This document shows, piece by piece, positions 42,426-50,776 of a DNA stretch of 64,000 bases (position 1 is the first letter of the stretch; the number at the start of each line of letters is the position of its first letter). The notes beneath the pieces were generated by a model, which was not told the origin of the DNA, did not search any database, and saw nothing but the letters and a program-made list of their open reading frames with translations. Source of the DNA: UMGS1696 sp964623635 (GTDB lineage: Bacteria > Bacillota > Clostridia > Oscillospirales > CAG-272); contig CAZUUA010000008.1 in the NCBI GenBank assembly GCA_964623635.1, forward strand, positions 1 through 64,000, given 5' to 3'. A program made the position numbers and the translations under genes.

Positions 42426-43758
42426 CTTGCACAAAGCTCCATGCCGGAAATACGCTGCCGGTGGACTTGTCGGCCGGGTAGGTCAACGTCACGTCGTAGT
42501 AGGACGTGTTCTCCTCTAAAATGCCGTATTCTATGTAGCTGGAATCGAAGTTGCCCATGGAGCGCAGAGCTATGGTGTAAAATGCCGCCAGCATCACCCG
42601 GTCGTTCTCTACCTCGACCACAGCCGCCGGTGCACAGCCCTGCAGCAGCAGATTGTCAAAGGCATACCGGAACACCATCCGCAGTCGTCCATCGCTTTGG
42701 GAGACCTCGGTCAAGAGCACGTCCGCATCTCCACCCAAATAATATGGATGGATGTCCTGCACCGCTTCCAGCAGCGTACCGGCCGCTTGCAAACAGTCGG
42801 ACAGTCTATAGCTCTCCTGGTACCCCACGTATTGCTGCAATGGGATCCCACCATCGCCGGTGGCCGTGTAGGTCAGTCGATCGTTTTGTACCTGAAAGAT
42901 CCCATGGGCTTCCACGATGACCTGGGTGCCGTCCGCTTCCTCGTGGGCACTGAGCTTATCCGGATTGAAGTCAAACCACGCCAACAGCTGCTTCAGGTCG
43001 TCCTTGCGGTTTTCCTGCATCATGACCGCCGTACCCGGTGTGATCAGCACGTCCCGTACACGCATACGCTCCACGAACACCGGCTCTATGGTGTCATCGA
43101 TCTGGGTGATGAGACGGCACTGGTAAAAATGAGAGCCCAGCCCGTCCACAAAGGTCTGCACCTGAGACAGGGTCGGCACCGCATCGGTGGGTTCTGTGGG
43201 CTGCAGAAGATACTGCCATACGCTGCCGTCGATGTCCCGGAGAATCAGCTGACAGTCGCTTTTGTCCCCATCCGGCAGCAGCACAAACAGCTCCCGTACC
43301 GGCAGGGTCTCACCACCGGCTACGGTCTCTGTGTCCTCAGGCTGCAGCACCGGCACCGGCAGAGCACTGTGGTACCGCAGATACACCGCACGGTCGTTCT
43401 CTGCCAGCATCAGCCAATCTGCATTGGACCATGACACCGGCGTCTCCGCAAGTCCCACAGCCAGGCAGGGCGACAGCATATCGTATATCTCTCGGATCAC
43501 GTTGTCGCCAATGGAGATGCCGTAGTGCTTTTCTCCAAAGGGAACGGCAATGCAGGACGGCAGAATGTACCGTTCCAGCTCCACCTCGTCGGTGTCCCGG
43601 TGGGTACCGGAGATCAGCGAGGACAGGGCAAACGGCGGTGCAGAATACAGTGTACCACTGGCCGTGCTGTTTAGGACCACCGTGCCTACCATGGCAGCAA
43701 GCAGCAACACAAAGGCAACGATGGCCGCTACAATGAGCAGCTTTTCCTGTTTGGGCAT
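42415..43758 (-). CDS. YycH-like membrane-anchored regulator of WalK
   Basis: A 447-residue protein with an N-terminal transmembrane helix (LLIVAAIVAFVLLLAAMVGTVVL) and a large outside part. It lies between walK and the YycI-like gene in the usual order. Direct similarity to YycH is low; the beta-rich middle (VPVLQPEDTETVAGG to LQPTEPTDA) and the C-terminal two-layer domains fit. AAGGAG five bases ahead of the ATG at 43758 decides the start over a GTG six bases upstream. The last codons derive from a low-complexity repeat. Confidence 0.7.
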   Translation of the reverse strand: MPKQEKLLIVAAIVAFVLLLAAMVGTVVLNSTASGTLYSAPPFALSSLISGTHRDTDEVELERYILPSCIAVPFGEKHYGISIGDNVIREIYDMLSPCLAVGLAETPVSWSNADWLMLAENDRAVYLRYHSALPVPVLQPEDTETVAGGETLPVRELFVLLPDGDKSDCQLILRDIDGSVWQYLLQPTEPTDAVPTLSQVQTFVDGLGSHFYQCRLITQIDDTIEPVFVERMRVRDVLITPGTAVMMQENRKDDLKQLLAWFDFNPDKLSAHEEADGTQVIVEAHGIFQVQNDRLTYTATGDGGIPLQQYVGYQESYRLSDCLQAAGTLLEAVQDIHPYYLGGDADVLLTEVSQSDGRLRMVFRYAFDNLLLQGCAPAAVVEVENDRVMLAAFYTIALRSMGNFDSSYIEYGILEENTSYYDVTLTYPADKSTGSVFPAWSFVQGQK

Positions 43759-43817
43759 AGGCACTCCTTCCCCGGTTCGATATGGATATCACGCAGTAGT
43801 TTTGTTTTTGTCATGGA

Positions 43818-45680
43818 TCAGGCTTCCTTCAGCTTGCCCACAAAGGGAATGGCGATGCGCACGGCTGTTCCTTCGTTCGGTCGGCTCTGGATGGAGATCT
43901 GACCACCGTGTGCTTCCACCAGCTCCTTGGCGATGGCAAGCCCCAGACCGGTACCGCCGGCGTCTGAGGTACGGGATTTTTCCACACGATAGAACCGCTC
44001 GAAGATGTGGGCAATGTCGTCCGCCGGAATGCCTATGCCGTTGTCGGTGACGGTGGTGATGAGCATATCCTTTTCCGGATGCATCTCGATGTCGATGTGT
44101 CCGCCGTCCGGGGTGTATTTGATAGCGTTGGATATGATGTTGATGATGACCTGCTCCAGCCGCTGCCGGTCGCCGGTGACATTCGGGATCCCCTCGGCCG
44201 CCTGACAGGTGATGGTGTGTCCGTGGGCTTCCAGGTCGGGACGCATGACCTCACACAGCCGTCGTACGGAAGAGGGCAGATCAAAGCTTTCCACCTGCCA
44301 TTTGGTGCGCTTGTTGTCCAGTCGGGACAGCACCAGCAGATCCGACACGATCCGGGTCATTCTGTCGCTTTCAGAAAGTATCATGTCCAAGAAATATTCA
44401 CGCATATCGTCTTCCATATCGGGATCGGACAAGATCGTCTCGGTGGCGCCCTTGATGGAGGTCAGCGGTGTACGCAGCTCATGGGACACATTGGCAACGA
44501 ATTCCCGGCGGCTTTCGTCCAGCTCGTACCGACCGGTCACATCGTGGGCAATGAGGATACAGCCGGGCACTTTTTTACGCCCCTCTGCATACCGGATCAC
44601 GCCTACGCTGACGTCAAAAACTCTGCCTGCCACGATACGATCCCGGAACACAAAGCCGTCTCTGGAACGCTCCACGGTCACATCCGGCGAGGTCAGCCGC
44701 AGCTTACTACCATCCCGCTGCAGCGGAATGTCCATGCCTTCCAAACAGATATCCAGCATGGTGCCATTGTCCGGTGCCGGTTGGTCACCCAGCTTCTGCT
44801 GCTCTCCCAGCCGTTGGTCCTCGCTGATATGCTTTTGATACAGCTCCGATGCGCTGTTGTTCCAGTGGAGCAGCTTGCCGTCGGCCGAAAAGGTGAACAC
44901 CGCATCCCGGAGACTGGCCATCACCGTCTGCAGCTTTTCTCTCTCACCGGAAACCTCGTCTAAGGTATCCTTCAGCTGATCCTTCATGTAGTTGAAATTC
45001 TCGGTCAAAATACCCAGCTCGTCTCGGGAGTTGACCTCGATGGGATGGGTGAAGTCGCCTTCTGCTACTCGTCTTGTGCCCCAGGTCAGTCGCTGGATGG
45101 GAGAGGTGATGGCCTTGGCAAGGAAGAAGGAAAGCAGGATGGCAATGAAGATCCCCACGAACATGGCCTGCAGGATGATGGAAAAGATCACCTGGTTCAG
45201 CTGTCGCACCTCTTCCAGGGAATCCTTTACGTATACGATGCGGTCTCCGTCGGCAAAGGGCAGTGCCCAGTCCGCATATTCGGCACCGCTGATGATCCGG
45301 TTGTCGTAGCGTCCACGGATAGCAGCCAGCATATTGGGCGTGACCTCCAGCGCTTCCCCCAGCTGCGTATCGGAGCCGGTCAGCATGGTGCCGTAGCCAT
45401 CCAGCACATAGTAGTTGCGGTAGCCATCGATGCCCAGGATGCTGCCGTAGGAGGACAGGATCTCCTTCATACGAGAGATGTTCTCCGCACCGCTTGCAGC
45501 CTCGGCCAGCTCGTGATACAGGATCGTGTTTTCGTCAAAGCATTCGGTCATCTGCTCACTGAACTGGTCGGCAAAGTACCCGGACACACCGTTCATCAAA
45601 ATGGCAGACACGGCGCACATGACCGCTACGATAAAGACCAGCAGGATCAGCACGATCTTAAAATACAGGCTTTTGAACAT
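43818..45680 (-). CDS. walK: Sensor histidine kinase WalK
   Basis: A 620-residue membrane kinase. Order: transmembrane helix 1 (about 8-30), an outside sensor domain of about 135 residues, helix 2 (about 165-190, IILQAMFVGIFIAILLSFFLA), HAMP linker (ITSPIQRLTWGTRRVAEGDFTHPI), PAS domain (about 255-380), HisKA with the phospho-accepting His in EFVANVSHELRTPLTS, and ATPase domain with N box NIISNAIKYTPDG, DNGIGIPADDIAHIF and GGTGLGLAIAKELV. It senses wall synthesis and controls autolysins. Its ATG lies six bases after the walR stop. Confidence 0.93.
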   Translation of the reverse strand: MFKSLYFKIVLILLVFIVAVMCAVSAILMNGVSGYFADQFSEQMTECFDENTILYHELAEAASGAENISRMKEILSSYGSILGIDGYRNYYVLDGYGTMLTGSDTQLGEALEVTPNMLAAIRGRYDNRIISGAEYADWALPFADGDRIVYVKDSLEEVRQLNQVIFSIILQAMFVGIFIAILLSFFLAKAITSPIQRLTWGTRRVAEGDFTHPIEVNSRDELGILTENFNYMKDQLKDTLDEVSGEREKLQTVMASLRDAVFTFSADGKLLHWNNSASELYQKHISEDQRLGEQQKLGDQPAPDNGTMLDICLEGMDIPLQRDGSKLRLTSPDVTVERSRDGFVFRDRIVAGRVFDVSVGVIRYAEGRKKVPGCILIAHDVTGRYELDESRREFVANVSHELRTPLTSIKGATETILSDPDMEDDMREYFLDMILSESDRMTRIVSDLLVLSRLDNKRTKWQVESFDLPSSVRRLCEVMRPDLEAHGHTITCQAAEGIPNVTGDRQRLEQVIINIISNAIKYTPDGGHIDIEMHPEKDMLITTVTDNGIGIPADDIAHIFERFYRVEKSRTSDAGGTGLGLAIAKELVEAHGGQISIQSRPNEGTAVRIAIPFVGKLKEA

Positions 45681-45686
45681 ATTCGG

Positions 45687-46415
45687 TCATTCCCATTTGG
45701 CTAAGAAGTAGCCCACACCTCGTTTGGTCTTCAGGTATTCCGGCCGAGCAGGGTCCGCTTCGATCTTGTTGCGGATCCGGCATACGGTCACGTCCACGGT
45801 GCGGATATCGCCATAGTAGTCGTCGTAGCCCCAGATGGCTTCCAGCAGTGCTTCCCGGGAATAGGCGGTGCCTGCGTTGGCCGCTAAGAATGCGATGAAG
45901 TCGTAGTCTTTTTTGGACAGCTCGATGGGTTCGCCGTTTTTGGTGACGGAATAGTGGCTGGTGTCAATGGCAAGCTCACCGATGCGGATCACGTCCGCCA
46001 CGGCTGTTTTCTGCTGCGCTTGCTGCTGTACCACTTCCCCGGAGGATCGGCGGATATTGGCACGGATCCGGGACAGCAGCTCCTTGAAGGAAAAGGGCTT
46101 GGTCACATAGTCGTCGGCGCCGGTGTCCAGACCCAAGATCTTGTCCTTTTCTTCTTCCCTGGCCGTGACAAAAATGATGGGCACCTGGGATACCAGCCGG
46201 ATCTTTTCGCAGACCTCGAACCCATTCATCCGGGGCAGCATGATGTCCAATAAGATCAGGTCGTACCCACCGGTCAGCGCCTCGGTCAGTCCGGTCTCGC
46301 CGTCGTAGGCGCAGATGCAGTCGTAGCCTTCCTTTTTGATATTGTACGCCAGCACCTGGGCAATATTTTTTTCGTCCTCCACCACGAGGATACGCTTTTT
46401 TGTCGTGTTTTCCAT
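45687..46415 (-). CDS. walR: Response regulator WalR
   Basis: A 242-residue OmpR-type regulator. Receiver domain: acidic pair in VVEDEKN, phosphorylation site Asp in DLILLDIMLP near residue 55, Thr in VTARE, Lys in VTKPFSF. The C-terminal winged helix ends in VDVTVCRIRNKIE and YLKTKRGVGYFL. In Firmicutes WalR is essential and governs wall hydrolases. AAAAAGGAGGAG ahead of the ATG is unusually strong. TATAAT lies on the minus strand near 46483 without a convincing -35. First gene of walR-walK-yycH-yycI. Confidence 0.93.
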   Translation of the reverse strand: MENTTKKRILVVEDEKNIAQVLAYNIKKEGYDCICAYDGETGLTEALTGGYDLILLDIMLPRMNGFEVCEKIRLVSQVPIIFVTAREEEKDKILGLDTGADDYVTKPFSFKELLSRIRANIRRSSGEVVQQQAQQKTAVADVIRIGELAIDTSHYSVTKNGEPIELSKKDYDFIAFLAANAGTAYSREALLEAIWGYDDYYGDIRTVDVTVCRIRNKIEADPARPEYLKTKRGVGYFLAKWE

Positions 46416-46581
46416 GGGCTCCTCCTTTTTGCGAAAATGAAGAATGCAAAATTACGGAACAAATATGTCCTTGACAAATTCGTATTATATGGGTATTCGT
46501 TCGTGTACGATTCTGAATCAAATCAAAATGCGTAGGATTTTATTCTTCAATTATTCATTTTGATTCTTCATTATTCACTGT
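46416..46581. other. AT-rich gap with imperfect repeats upstream of walR
   Basis: Holds repeated ATTCTTCA/ATTATTCA/ATTCACTG-like units from about 46537 to the end, copies of which are common as intergenic low-complexity filler in Clostridia, and the -10-like TATAAT on the minus strand near 46483. No gene. Confidence 0.5.
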
Positions 46582-47640
46582 TCATTGTTTACTGCAAACC
46601 ACCGCATCTTCTTCGATCAGTTCACACAGCAGTGCGATCATCCGCTGGGAGCAGCCGTCGCCGCTGACCTGGACGATCACCTGACTGTGCTCCGTGCTGT
46701 ATGCTGCCAATGCGGCGTAGACGGCGTCCGGGTCGGTGCGGTAGTCTACCACAAAATCCGGCTCGATCACCAGATATCCGGCCTGTCGCAGTGCGTCCCG
46801 ATCGGTATCCTTTGTGGCAGGCAGCACGTATTCCAGCCGCCGACAGCACAGTGCTTCCAGCTTGTCATTCACGGCGTCGGCTTCGGCTACGCTGTCCGCA
46901 CAAATGCCGCCCTGCCCCGTCATGCCCCAGAGCCAATATTTTTCCTCTGCTGAATCGGGGTGCAAAAACAGGGTACAGCCAAGGCCGCTGTTTTCGATGA
47001 TCTCCTCGGCTGCCGGAAATGTCGGATTTTCATAGTTGTCGCCGGTGACGATGTACAGCCGACACACATCCTCGGTAGGTGCCGGTGGCGTGTAGGGTCG
47101 TTCCTCTGTGGTCTCCACGTCCCGGTACAGCTCCATCAGTTCCTCCAGGGTCTTGCTGACGCTGTCGGCGGTGTCGGCGTCGGTGATGCGCAGAACGGTC
47201 CGACCGTCCTCGTCTTGGGCATAGGTGCAGGTCAGGTCAAAGATCGCCGCCATCCATTCGCCGTCCACGTAGGTGTAGCCGTTTTCCCGAAAGACGCCGA
47301 TGTTCTCCTGTAGCTCGCCGTTCACCACAGCGGTCTTGTCCCGGAACAGGATGGATGCATACGTACCGTTCGTGTGGACAAACAGCACGTTGTCACCCTT
47401 TTGACCACCGCTTTGCCGGTAGGACACCTGGATGTCCTCGAACATTCCAAAGAAGTCTGCCGGCACATGGTAGCGACCGTCCTTGATCCGCAGCGGCGCC
47501 ATGGCATCCTTGTACCAGGCTTCGTCGTTGTGGAACAGCGATGGCATACCGGATTCACTGCCGGCCACACCAGTACAAAGGAGCAGGGACAGTACAAGGA
47601 TCTCCACAAGCAGCCGGAATCGTTTTTTGGTCATGGTCAT
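46582..47640 (-). CDS. Secreted protein with copper-amine-oxidase-type stalk domain
   Basis: A 352-residue exported protein. Signal sequence (FRLLVEILVLSLLLCTGVAGS) without a clear lipobox. The region of about residues 50-155 has the pattern of a Cu_amine_oxidase N-terminal/stalk-like beta domain: RIKDGRYHVPADFFGMF, KTAVVNGELQENIGVFRENGYTYVDGEWMAAIF. The C-terminal half (LYIVTGDNYENPTFPAAEEI, IVQVSGDGCSQRMIALLCELI) looks like a reduced polysaccharide-deacetylase-type domain, without the usual His pair, so it may be inactive. The ATG overlaps the stop of the upstream gene (ATGA). Likely co-transcribed with DUF3810. Confidence 0.65.
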   Translation of the reverse strand: MTMTKKRFRLLVEILVLSLLLCTGVAGSESGMPSLFHNDEAWYKDAMAPLRIKDGRYHVPADFFGMFEDIQVSYRQSGGQKGDNVLFVHTNGTYASILFRDKTAVVNGELQENIGVFRENGYTYVDGEWMAAIFDLTCTYAQDEDGRTVLRITDADTADSVSKTLEELMELYRDVETTEERPYTPPAPTEDVCRLYIVTGDNYENPTFPAAEEIIENSGLGCTLFLHPDSAEEKYWLWGMTGQGGICADSVAEADAVNDKLEALCCRRLEYVLPATKDTDRDALRQAGYLVIEPDFVVDYRTDPDAVYAALAAYSTEHSQVIVQVSGDGCSQRMIALLCELIEEDAVVCSKQ

Positions 47641-48752
47641 TCTGCCTCGTTATGGAGATGGTACGCCACTGCCAGATCCACCACCATGCCGTAGCTGCGT
47701 GAGCCTTCTGCGGTCCCTTGCAGCACTAAGTAGGTGTTGTTGACGGTATCGCTGACGTCCGCCGCCACGTTATCTCTATATTTGTCGAAGAACGCACTGT
47801 AGCACTGCAGGTCATAGCGCACCCGAAAGTCCAACGACTGCACCACTTCATAGTACAGCTCCGGGGACGCCTGGTACAGTGGGGACGCTAAATATTCGTA
47901 CATATTCAGGTAGCCGCTGTACTGCATATACGGGTCGTCCGAATTGATGCACACCAGATAAGCCAAGAAGTTGGCTTCGTTCTCTCGTGCGATCCCACGC
48001 TGGTGTGCCATTTCGTGAGCTGTAGTATAGACATTGACGAAGTACGGATAGTTGGTGTTCAGGTTTGCTTCTCCGGTGAAATAGGTGTACATACCGGAGA
48101 TGTGGGTGTAGGTCATGACGGCAGATGAGGTGATCTGCTTCACGGGCACACGGAGCACCGGCAAAAAGTCGTACCTTCCTGCCAAGGTTTCATAGGCATC
48201 CAAACATAGGGACACGGTGGTCTGGTGGTCGTAGGGACGCACAGAGCCCTTGTCCATCACAAAGGTCACTTCATCGGCCAAGGCATTGAGCTGCTCTGCC
48301 ACCACCATAGCGGTGTCGTACAGCTCCTTGGCAGACACCTCTTGCCGGTCCAGCCCCAGCTTTTTGTCCACGGTGGTGCCACGATACCCGGCTGCAAAGG
48401 TGGCAACGAACAGGGCATACAGGACAGCCGGAATGGTGAGCAGACCGCTGATGGTGCGGATCATATATCGTTTGCTGCGTTCGGCCTTGCGGACACTGAC
48501 CACCAGCAGGACGGTCATGGTGACGGGCAGGCTCAGGATGATGGTCTCTGCCAGGGAAAAGGGGATCCAGCTTGTGAGATGTGCGGTGGCGCTGCGGAAG
48601 AAGGTACTGATATGGAGATTGAACCAATCGGCGAAGCGGGGACTGCACAAAAAGCCGATATGGCAAGCGCCTGCCACAAGTGTCAAAAACCACAGCGGCA
48701 AACAAGCTGTCGGCAGCCAGCGATGGATCCTGCGCATGGTACGCTTGAACAT
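47637..48752 (-). CDS. DUF3810 membrane metallopeptidase-like protein
   Basis: A 371-residue protein with three N-terminal transmembrane helices (LPTACLPLWFLTLVAGACHIGFL, SLAETIILSLPVTMTVLLVVSV, GLLTIPAVLYALFVATFAAGY) and an outside domain with the zinc-protease motif HEMAHQRG near residue 250 followed by ENEANFLAYLVCI, which matches DUF3810. The substrate is unknown; the position upstream of walRK suggests an envelope role. AAAGGAG six bases ahead of the ATG at 48752 sets the start over a longer frame. Confidence 0.88.
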   Translation of the reverse strand: MFKRTMRRIHRWLPTACLPLWFLTLVAGACHIGFLCSPRFADWFNLHISTFFRSATAHLTSWIPFSLAETIILSLPVTMTVLLVVSVRKAERSKRYMIRTISGLLTIPAVLYALFVATFAAGYRGTTVDKKLGLDRQEVSAKELYDTAMVVAEQLNALADEVTFVMDKGSVRPYDHQTTVSLCLDAYETLAGRYDFLPVLRVPVKQITSSAVMTYTHISGMYTYFTGEANLNTNYPYFVNVYTTAHEMAHQRGIARENEANFLAYLVCINSDDPYMQYSGYLNMYEYLASPLYQASPELYYEVVQSLDFRVRYDLQCYSAFFDKYRDNVAADVSDTVNNTYLVLQGTAEGSRSYGMVVDLAVAYHLHNEAE

Positions 48753-48811
48753 GGTGTGCTCCTTTCTTGGTGGGATCAAAAATATAACCAAACTGTATTG
48801 TTTCCCGTTTA

Positions 48812-49738
48812 TTAGAATTCTATCGGTGAAAAGGCTGTATCGGCGCCGATGGCCAAAAGCAGGGACACGATATCGTCAGGCAGTGGTGCGGTGACGATGA
48901 CGCTATGTCCATCGGCCGGATGCGGAAAGGTGGTCTGCCAGGCGTGGAGTGCGTGGCGTGGGATATGGGGTGAGGCACTGCCGTACAGGTCATCTCCGGT
49001 GATGGGACAGCCGATGCCGGCAAACTGGACTCTGAGCTGGTGGGTACGGCCGGTGATGGGATGTGCTTCCACGATGGCGTGAGAGCCGTTCTGCCACAGG
49101 GTACGATAGTCTGTGATGGCGATTTTGGCGTCCGGCGCATCGGGTGTGGTCTCTTCCCGGCGGATGATGCTTGCCTCGGCCCGATGCATATAGGAGGTCA
49201 GTGTCCCCTCCAATGCTGCCGGGGTACCGTCTAAGACTGCGAAGTAGGTCTTGCGGATCTGTCCGGCGGTCATAGCGGAGTACATCTTATAGGAAGCGTC
49301 TCTGGTGTTGGCGGTGAGCATACAGCCGCTGGTGTCTCGATCCAGTCTGTTTGTCGGCCGGAAGACATAGTGGGTATCCCGGTATCGCCAAGCCAGTGCA
49401 TTGGAGACAGTATCCAGCTTATGGCCCAGGGACGGGTGTGCCGGCATATCCGGTGGCTTATTGACCACAGTGACCCATGCATCCTCGTACAGCACTTCGA
49501 TGGGCAGCTCCACGGGGATGGTGTAGGGACTGACGTCCTCGGCGGTGTCCTCGACCTTCAGGGACAGCACATCGCCTTCGTGTAGCGTATACCGGACGGT
49601 CTGCCACTGTCCATTGACAGTGATCCCATTCTCGGCAAACTTCAGCTTCTTGATCAGGTTGGACGAGTATCCCAGCCCTCTCTGCAGCACATCCCGAATG
49701 GTCTTTCCGTCGTATTCTTTATCGATTTGTATATCCAT
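48812..49738 (-). CDS. RluA/RluD family pseudouridine synthase
   Basis: A 308-residue enzyme that isomerises uridines in rRNA or tRNA. An S4 RNA-binding domain (about 1-60, TIRDVLQRGLGYSSNLIKKLKFAENGITVNG) precedes the catalytic domain with LYEDAWVTVVNKPPDMPAHPS, the catalytic Asp in RPTNRLDRDTSGCML and HPITGRTHQLRVQFA. The exact target site cannot be told. The ribosome site is weak. It is 60 bases upstream of the DUF3810 gene on the same strand. Confidence 0.92.
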   Translation of the reverse strand: MDIQIDKEYDGKTIRDVLQRGLGYSSNLIKKLKFAENGITVNGQWQTVRYTLHEGDVLSLKVEDTAEDVSPYTIPVELPIEVLYEDAWVTVVNKPPDMPAHPSLGHKLDTVSNALAWRYRDTHYVFRPTNRLDRDTSGCMLTANTRDASYKMYSAMTAGQIRKTYFAVLDGTPAALEGTLTSYMHRAEASIIRREETTPDAPDAKIAITDYRTLWQNGSHAIVEAHPITGRTHQLRVQFAGIGCPITGDDLYGSASPHIPRHALHAWQTTFPHPADGHSVIVTAPLPDDIVSLLLAIGADTAFSPIEF

Positions 49739-50063
49739 GGTTCTTTAGTCTTTCGTTTTGGTGGTGGTTTTCTCCAGTGTCGTAATCCAAGACGTTCGGA
49801 TGGGGGTACGCAGCTTTTTGAAAAAAGCCTGGCAAAAACTTTTTTCCGATTGTCCACGTATCGTGCAGTGCAGGCAGGTCGTTACCGATCTGGTTCCAGT
49901 GGCGTACGGTGTCGGGTTGTTGGGGTGCACACGGTAACGGTTCTGCAACGGGATTGCAGGATTTATTTCCGTTCATCCGATCATCTTCCATCAATAGCAA
50001 AGCTATTTCAATCACATTCATTGTCAAACATTTCTGACTCCCAACTTCTGACCTATGTCCCTC
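49739..50063. other. Gene-free stretch with repeat fragments
   Basis: Holds a T- and A-rich hairpin (CTTTTTGAAAAAAG near 49812) resembling scattered repeat remnants of Clostridia, and at 50031-50053 a TTCTGACTCCCAACTTCTGAC patch like the one at 42381. No supported gene. Confidence 0.5.
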
Positions 50064-50417
50064 TCACTCGTCCAGTTCACGCCAATAGCTGTAGTATGCC
50101 ACGATAGTGCGTTCTTCGCCGCCGTGTTCCTTGTCCGGGGCTGTGATCACCACACCCTCCAAAGACAGCAGCTCCCAGGCCTGCAGGGACAGCACATCGG
50201 CTCGCAGCACCACATCCTGGCTGGCGTAGACCAGCAGCTCGTCCTCTTTGCGGATGATGGAGCCTTTTTTCGCCACCACCTCTTCGATGCCGTTGATCTT
50301 CTCACACACGCATTTCAGAGATCGTCCGTTCAGGTAATTGGCCAGATCGTTCTTGTAGCGCTTGCTGTCGGGGTTTTTACTTTTCGTCCATTGTTTTTTC
50401 TTTTTCTTACCAAACAT
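50064..50417 (-). CDS. Small conserved protein of unknown function
   Basis: A 117-residue protein, Lys-rich at the start (FGKKKKKQWTKSKNPDSKRYKNDLANYLNGRS), then a small beta domain (EEVVAKKGSIIRKEDELLVYAS, LLSLEGVVITAPDKEHGGEERTIVAYYSYWREL). The pattern RKEDELLVYASQDVVLRADVLSLQAWELLSLEGVVIT looks conserved-protein-like rather than random. No family name comes to mind. GAGG seven bases before the ATG. A promoter at 50661-50689 on this strand is separated from it by a hairpin that could act as an attenuator. Confidence 0.65.
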   Translation of the reverse strand: MFGKKKKKQWTKSKNPDSKRYKNDLANYLNGRSLKCVCEKINGIEEVVAKKGSIIRKEDELLVYASQDVVLRADVLSLQAWELLSLEGVVITAPDKEHGGEERTIVAYYSYWRELDE

Positions 50418-50444
50418 AGTCACCTCATCTGCGCTGCTGACGGG

Positions 50445-50499
50445 AAAAGAGCCCCACCATGAGCCACGTAAAATCGCACGAATTCGGTGGGTCTTTTTT
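50445..50499. terminator. Hairpin with T runs on both strands, between small gene and ABC operon
   Basis: GCCCCACC (50451-50458) and GGTGGGTCT (50486-50494) followed by TTTTTT on the plus strand; on the minus strand the stem is followed by TCTTTTCCC. It would stop or attenuate the leftward transcript from 50661 before the small gene. Confidence 0.5.
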
Positions 50500-50538
50500 G
50501 TGCAAAGCGCCGAAATTTCAAAAATTTGTGAAATTCTA

Positions 50539-50566
50539 TTGCATATTCTGTGATTTATGCTATCAT
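50539..50566 (+). promoter_or_regulatory. Promoter of the ABC-DUF1854-ABC operon
   Basis: TTGCAT (50539-50544) and TATCAT (50561-50566), 16-base spacer; leader of about 200 bases to the ATG at 50777. Confidence 0.55.
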
Positions 50567-50660
50567 AAATGGACACGGATCTTTTTTTCGTGTGGGGTAA
50601 GGGGCAACTGCGCTTCCACAGAACAGGGGATCCGGGACACAAAAGCTTGGTGCCAACACC

Positions 50661-50689
50661 ATTATAGCACAAAAGTCGCTCCGTGTGAA
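50661..50689 (-). promoter_or_regulatory. Leftward sigma-A promoter inside the ABC operon leader
   Basis: Minus strand TTCACA (50684-50689) and a perfect TATAAT (50661-50666), 17-base spacer. Reads toward the small gene at 50417 through a 235-base leader and a terminator-like hairpin. Confidence 0.65.
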
Positions 50690-50776
50690 GGATATTTCCG
50701 TAAATTTTTTTGCACGCAGTGGCAAATCCACGCAGAGAGAAAGAGCCCCCATTTGCGAGGGCACGGAGAGAAAACT

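Larger units (their letters stand above)
50418..50776. other. Gene-free stretch with two divergent, overlapping leaders
   Basis: Contains the hairpin above, a rightward promoter (50539-50566) and a leftward promoter (50661-50689) placed so that each reads into the other's leader. The leaders are about 200 bases each and overlap for about 90 bases. No gene supported. Confidence 0.5.

Noticed and set aside
50444..50660. SRP RNA or another known RNA in the leader between 50444 and 50660
   Set aside because: No GGAAG-type SRP apical loop with its flanking conserved bases and no tRNA-like fold.
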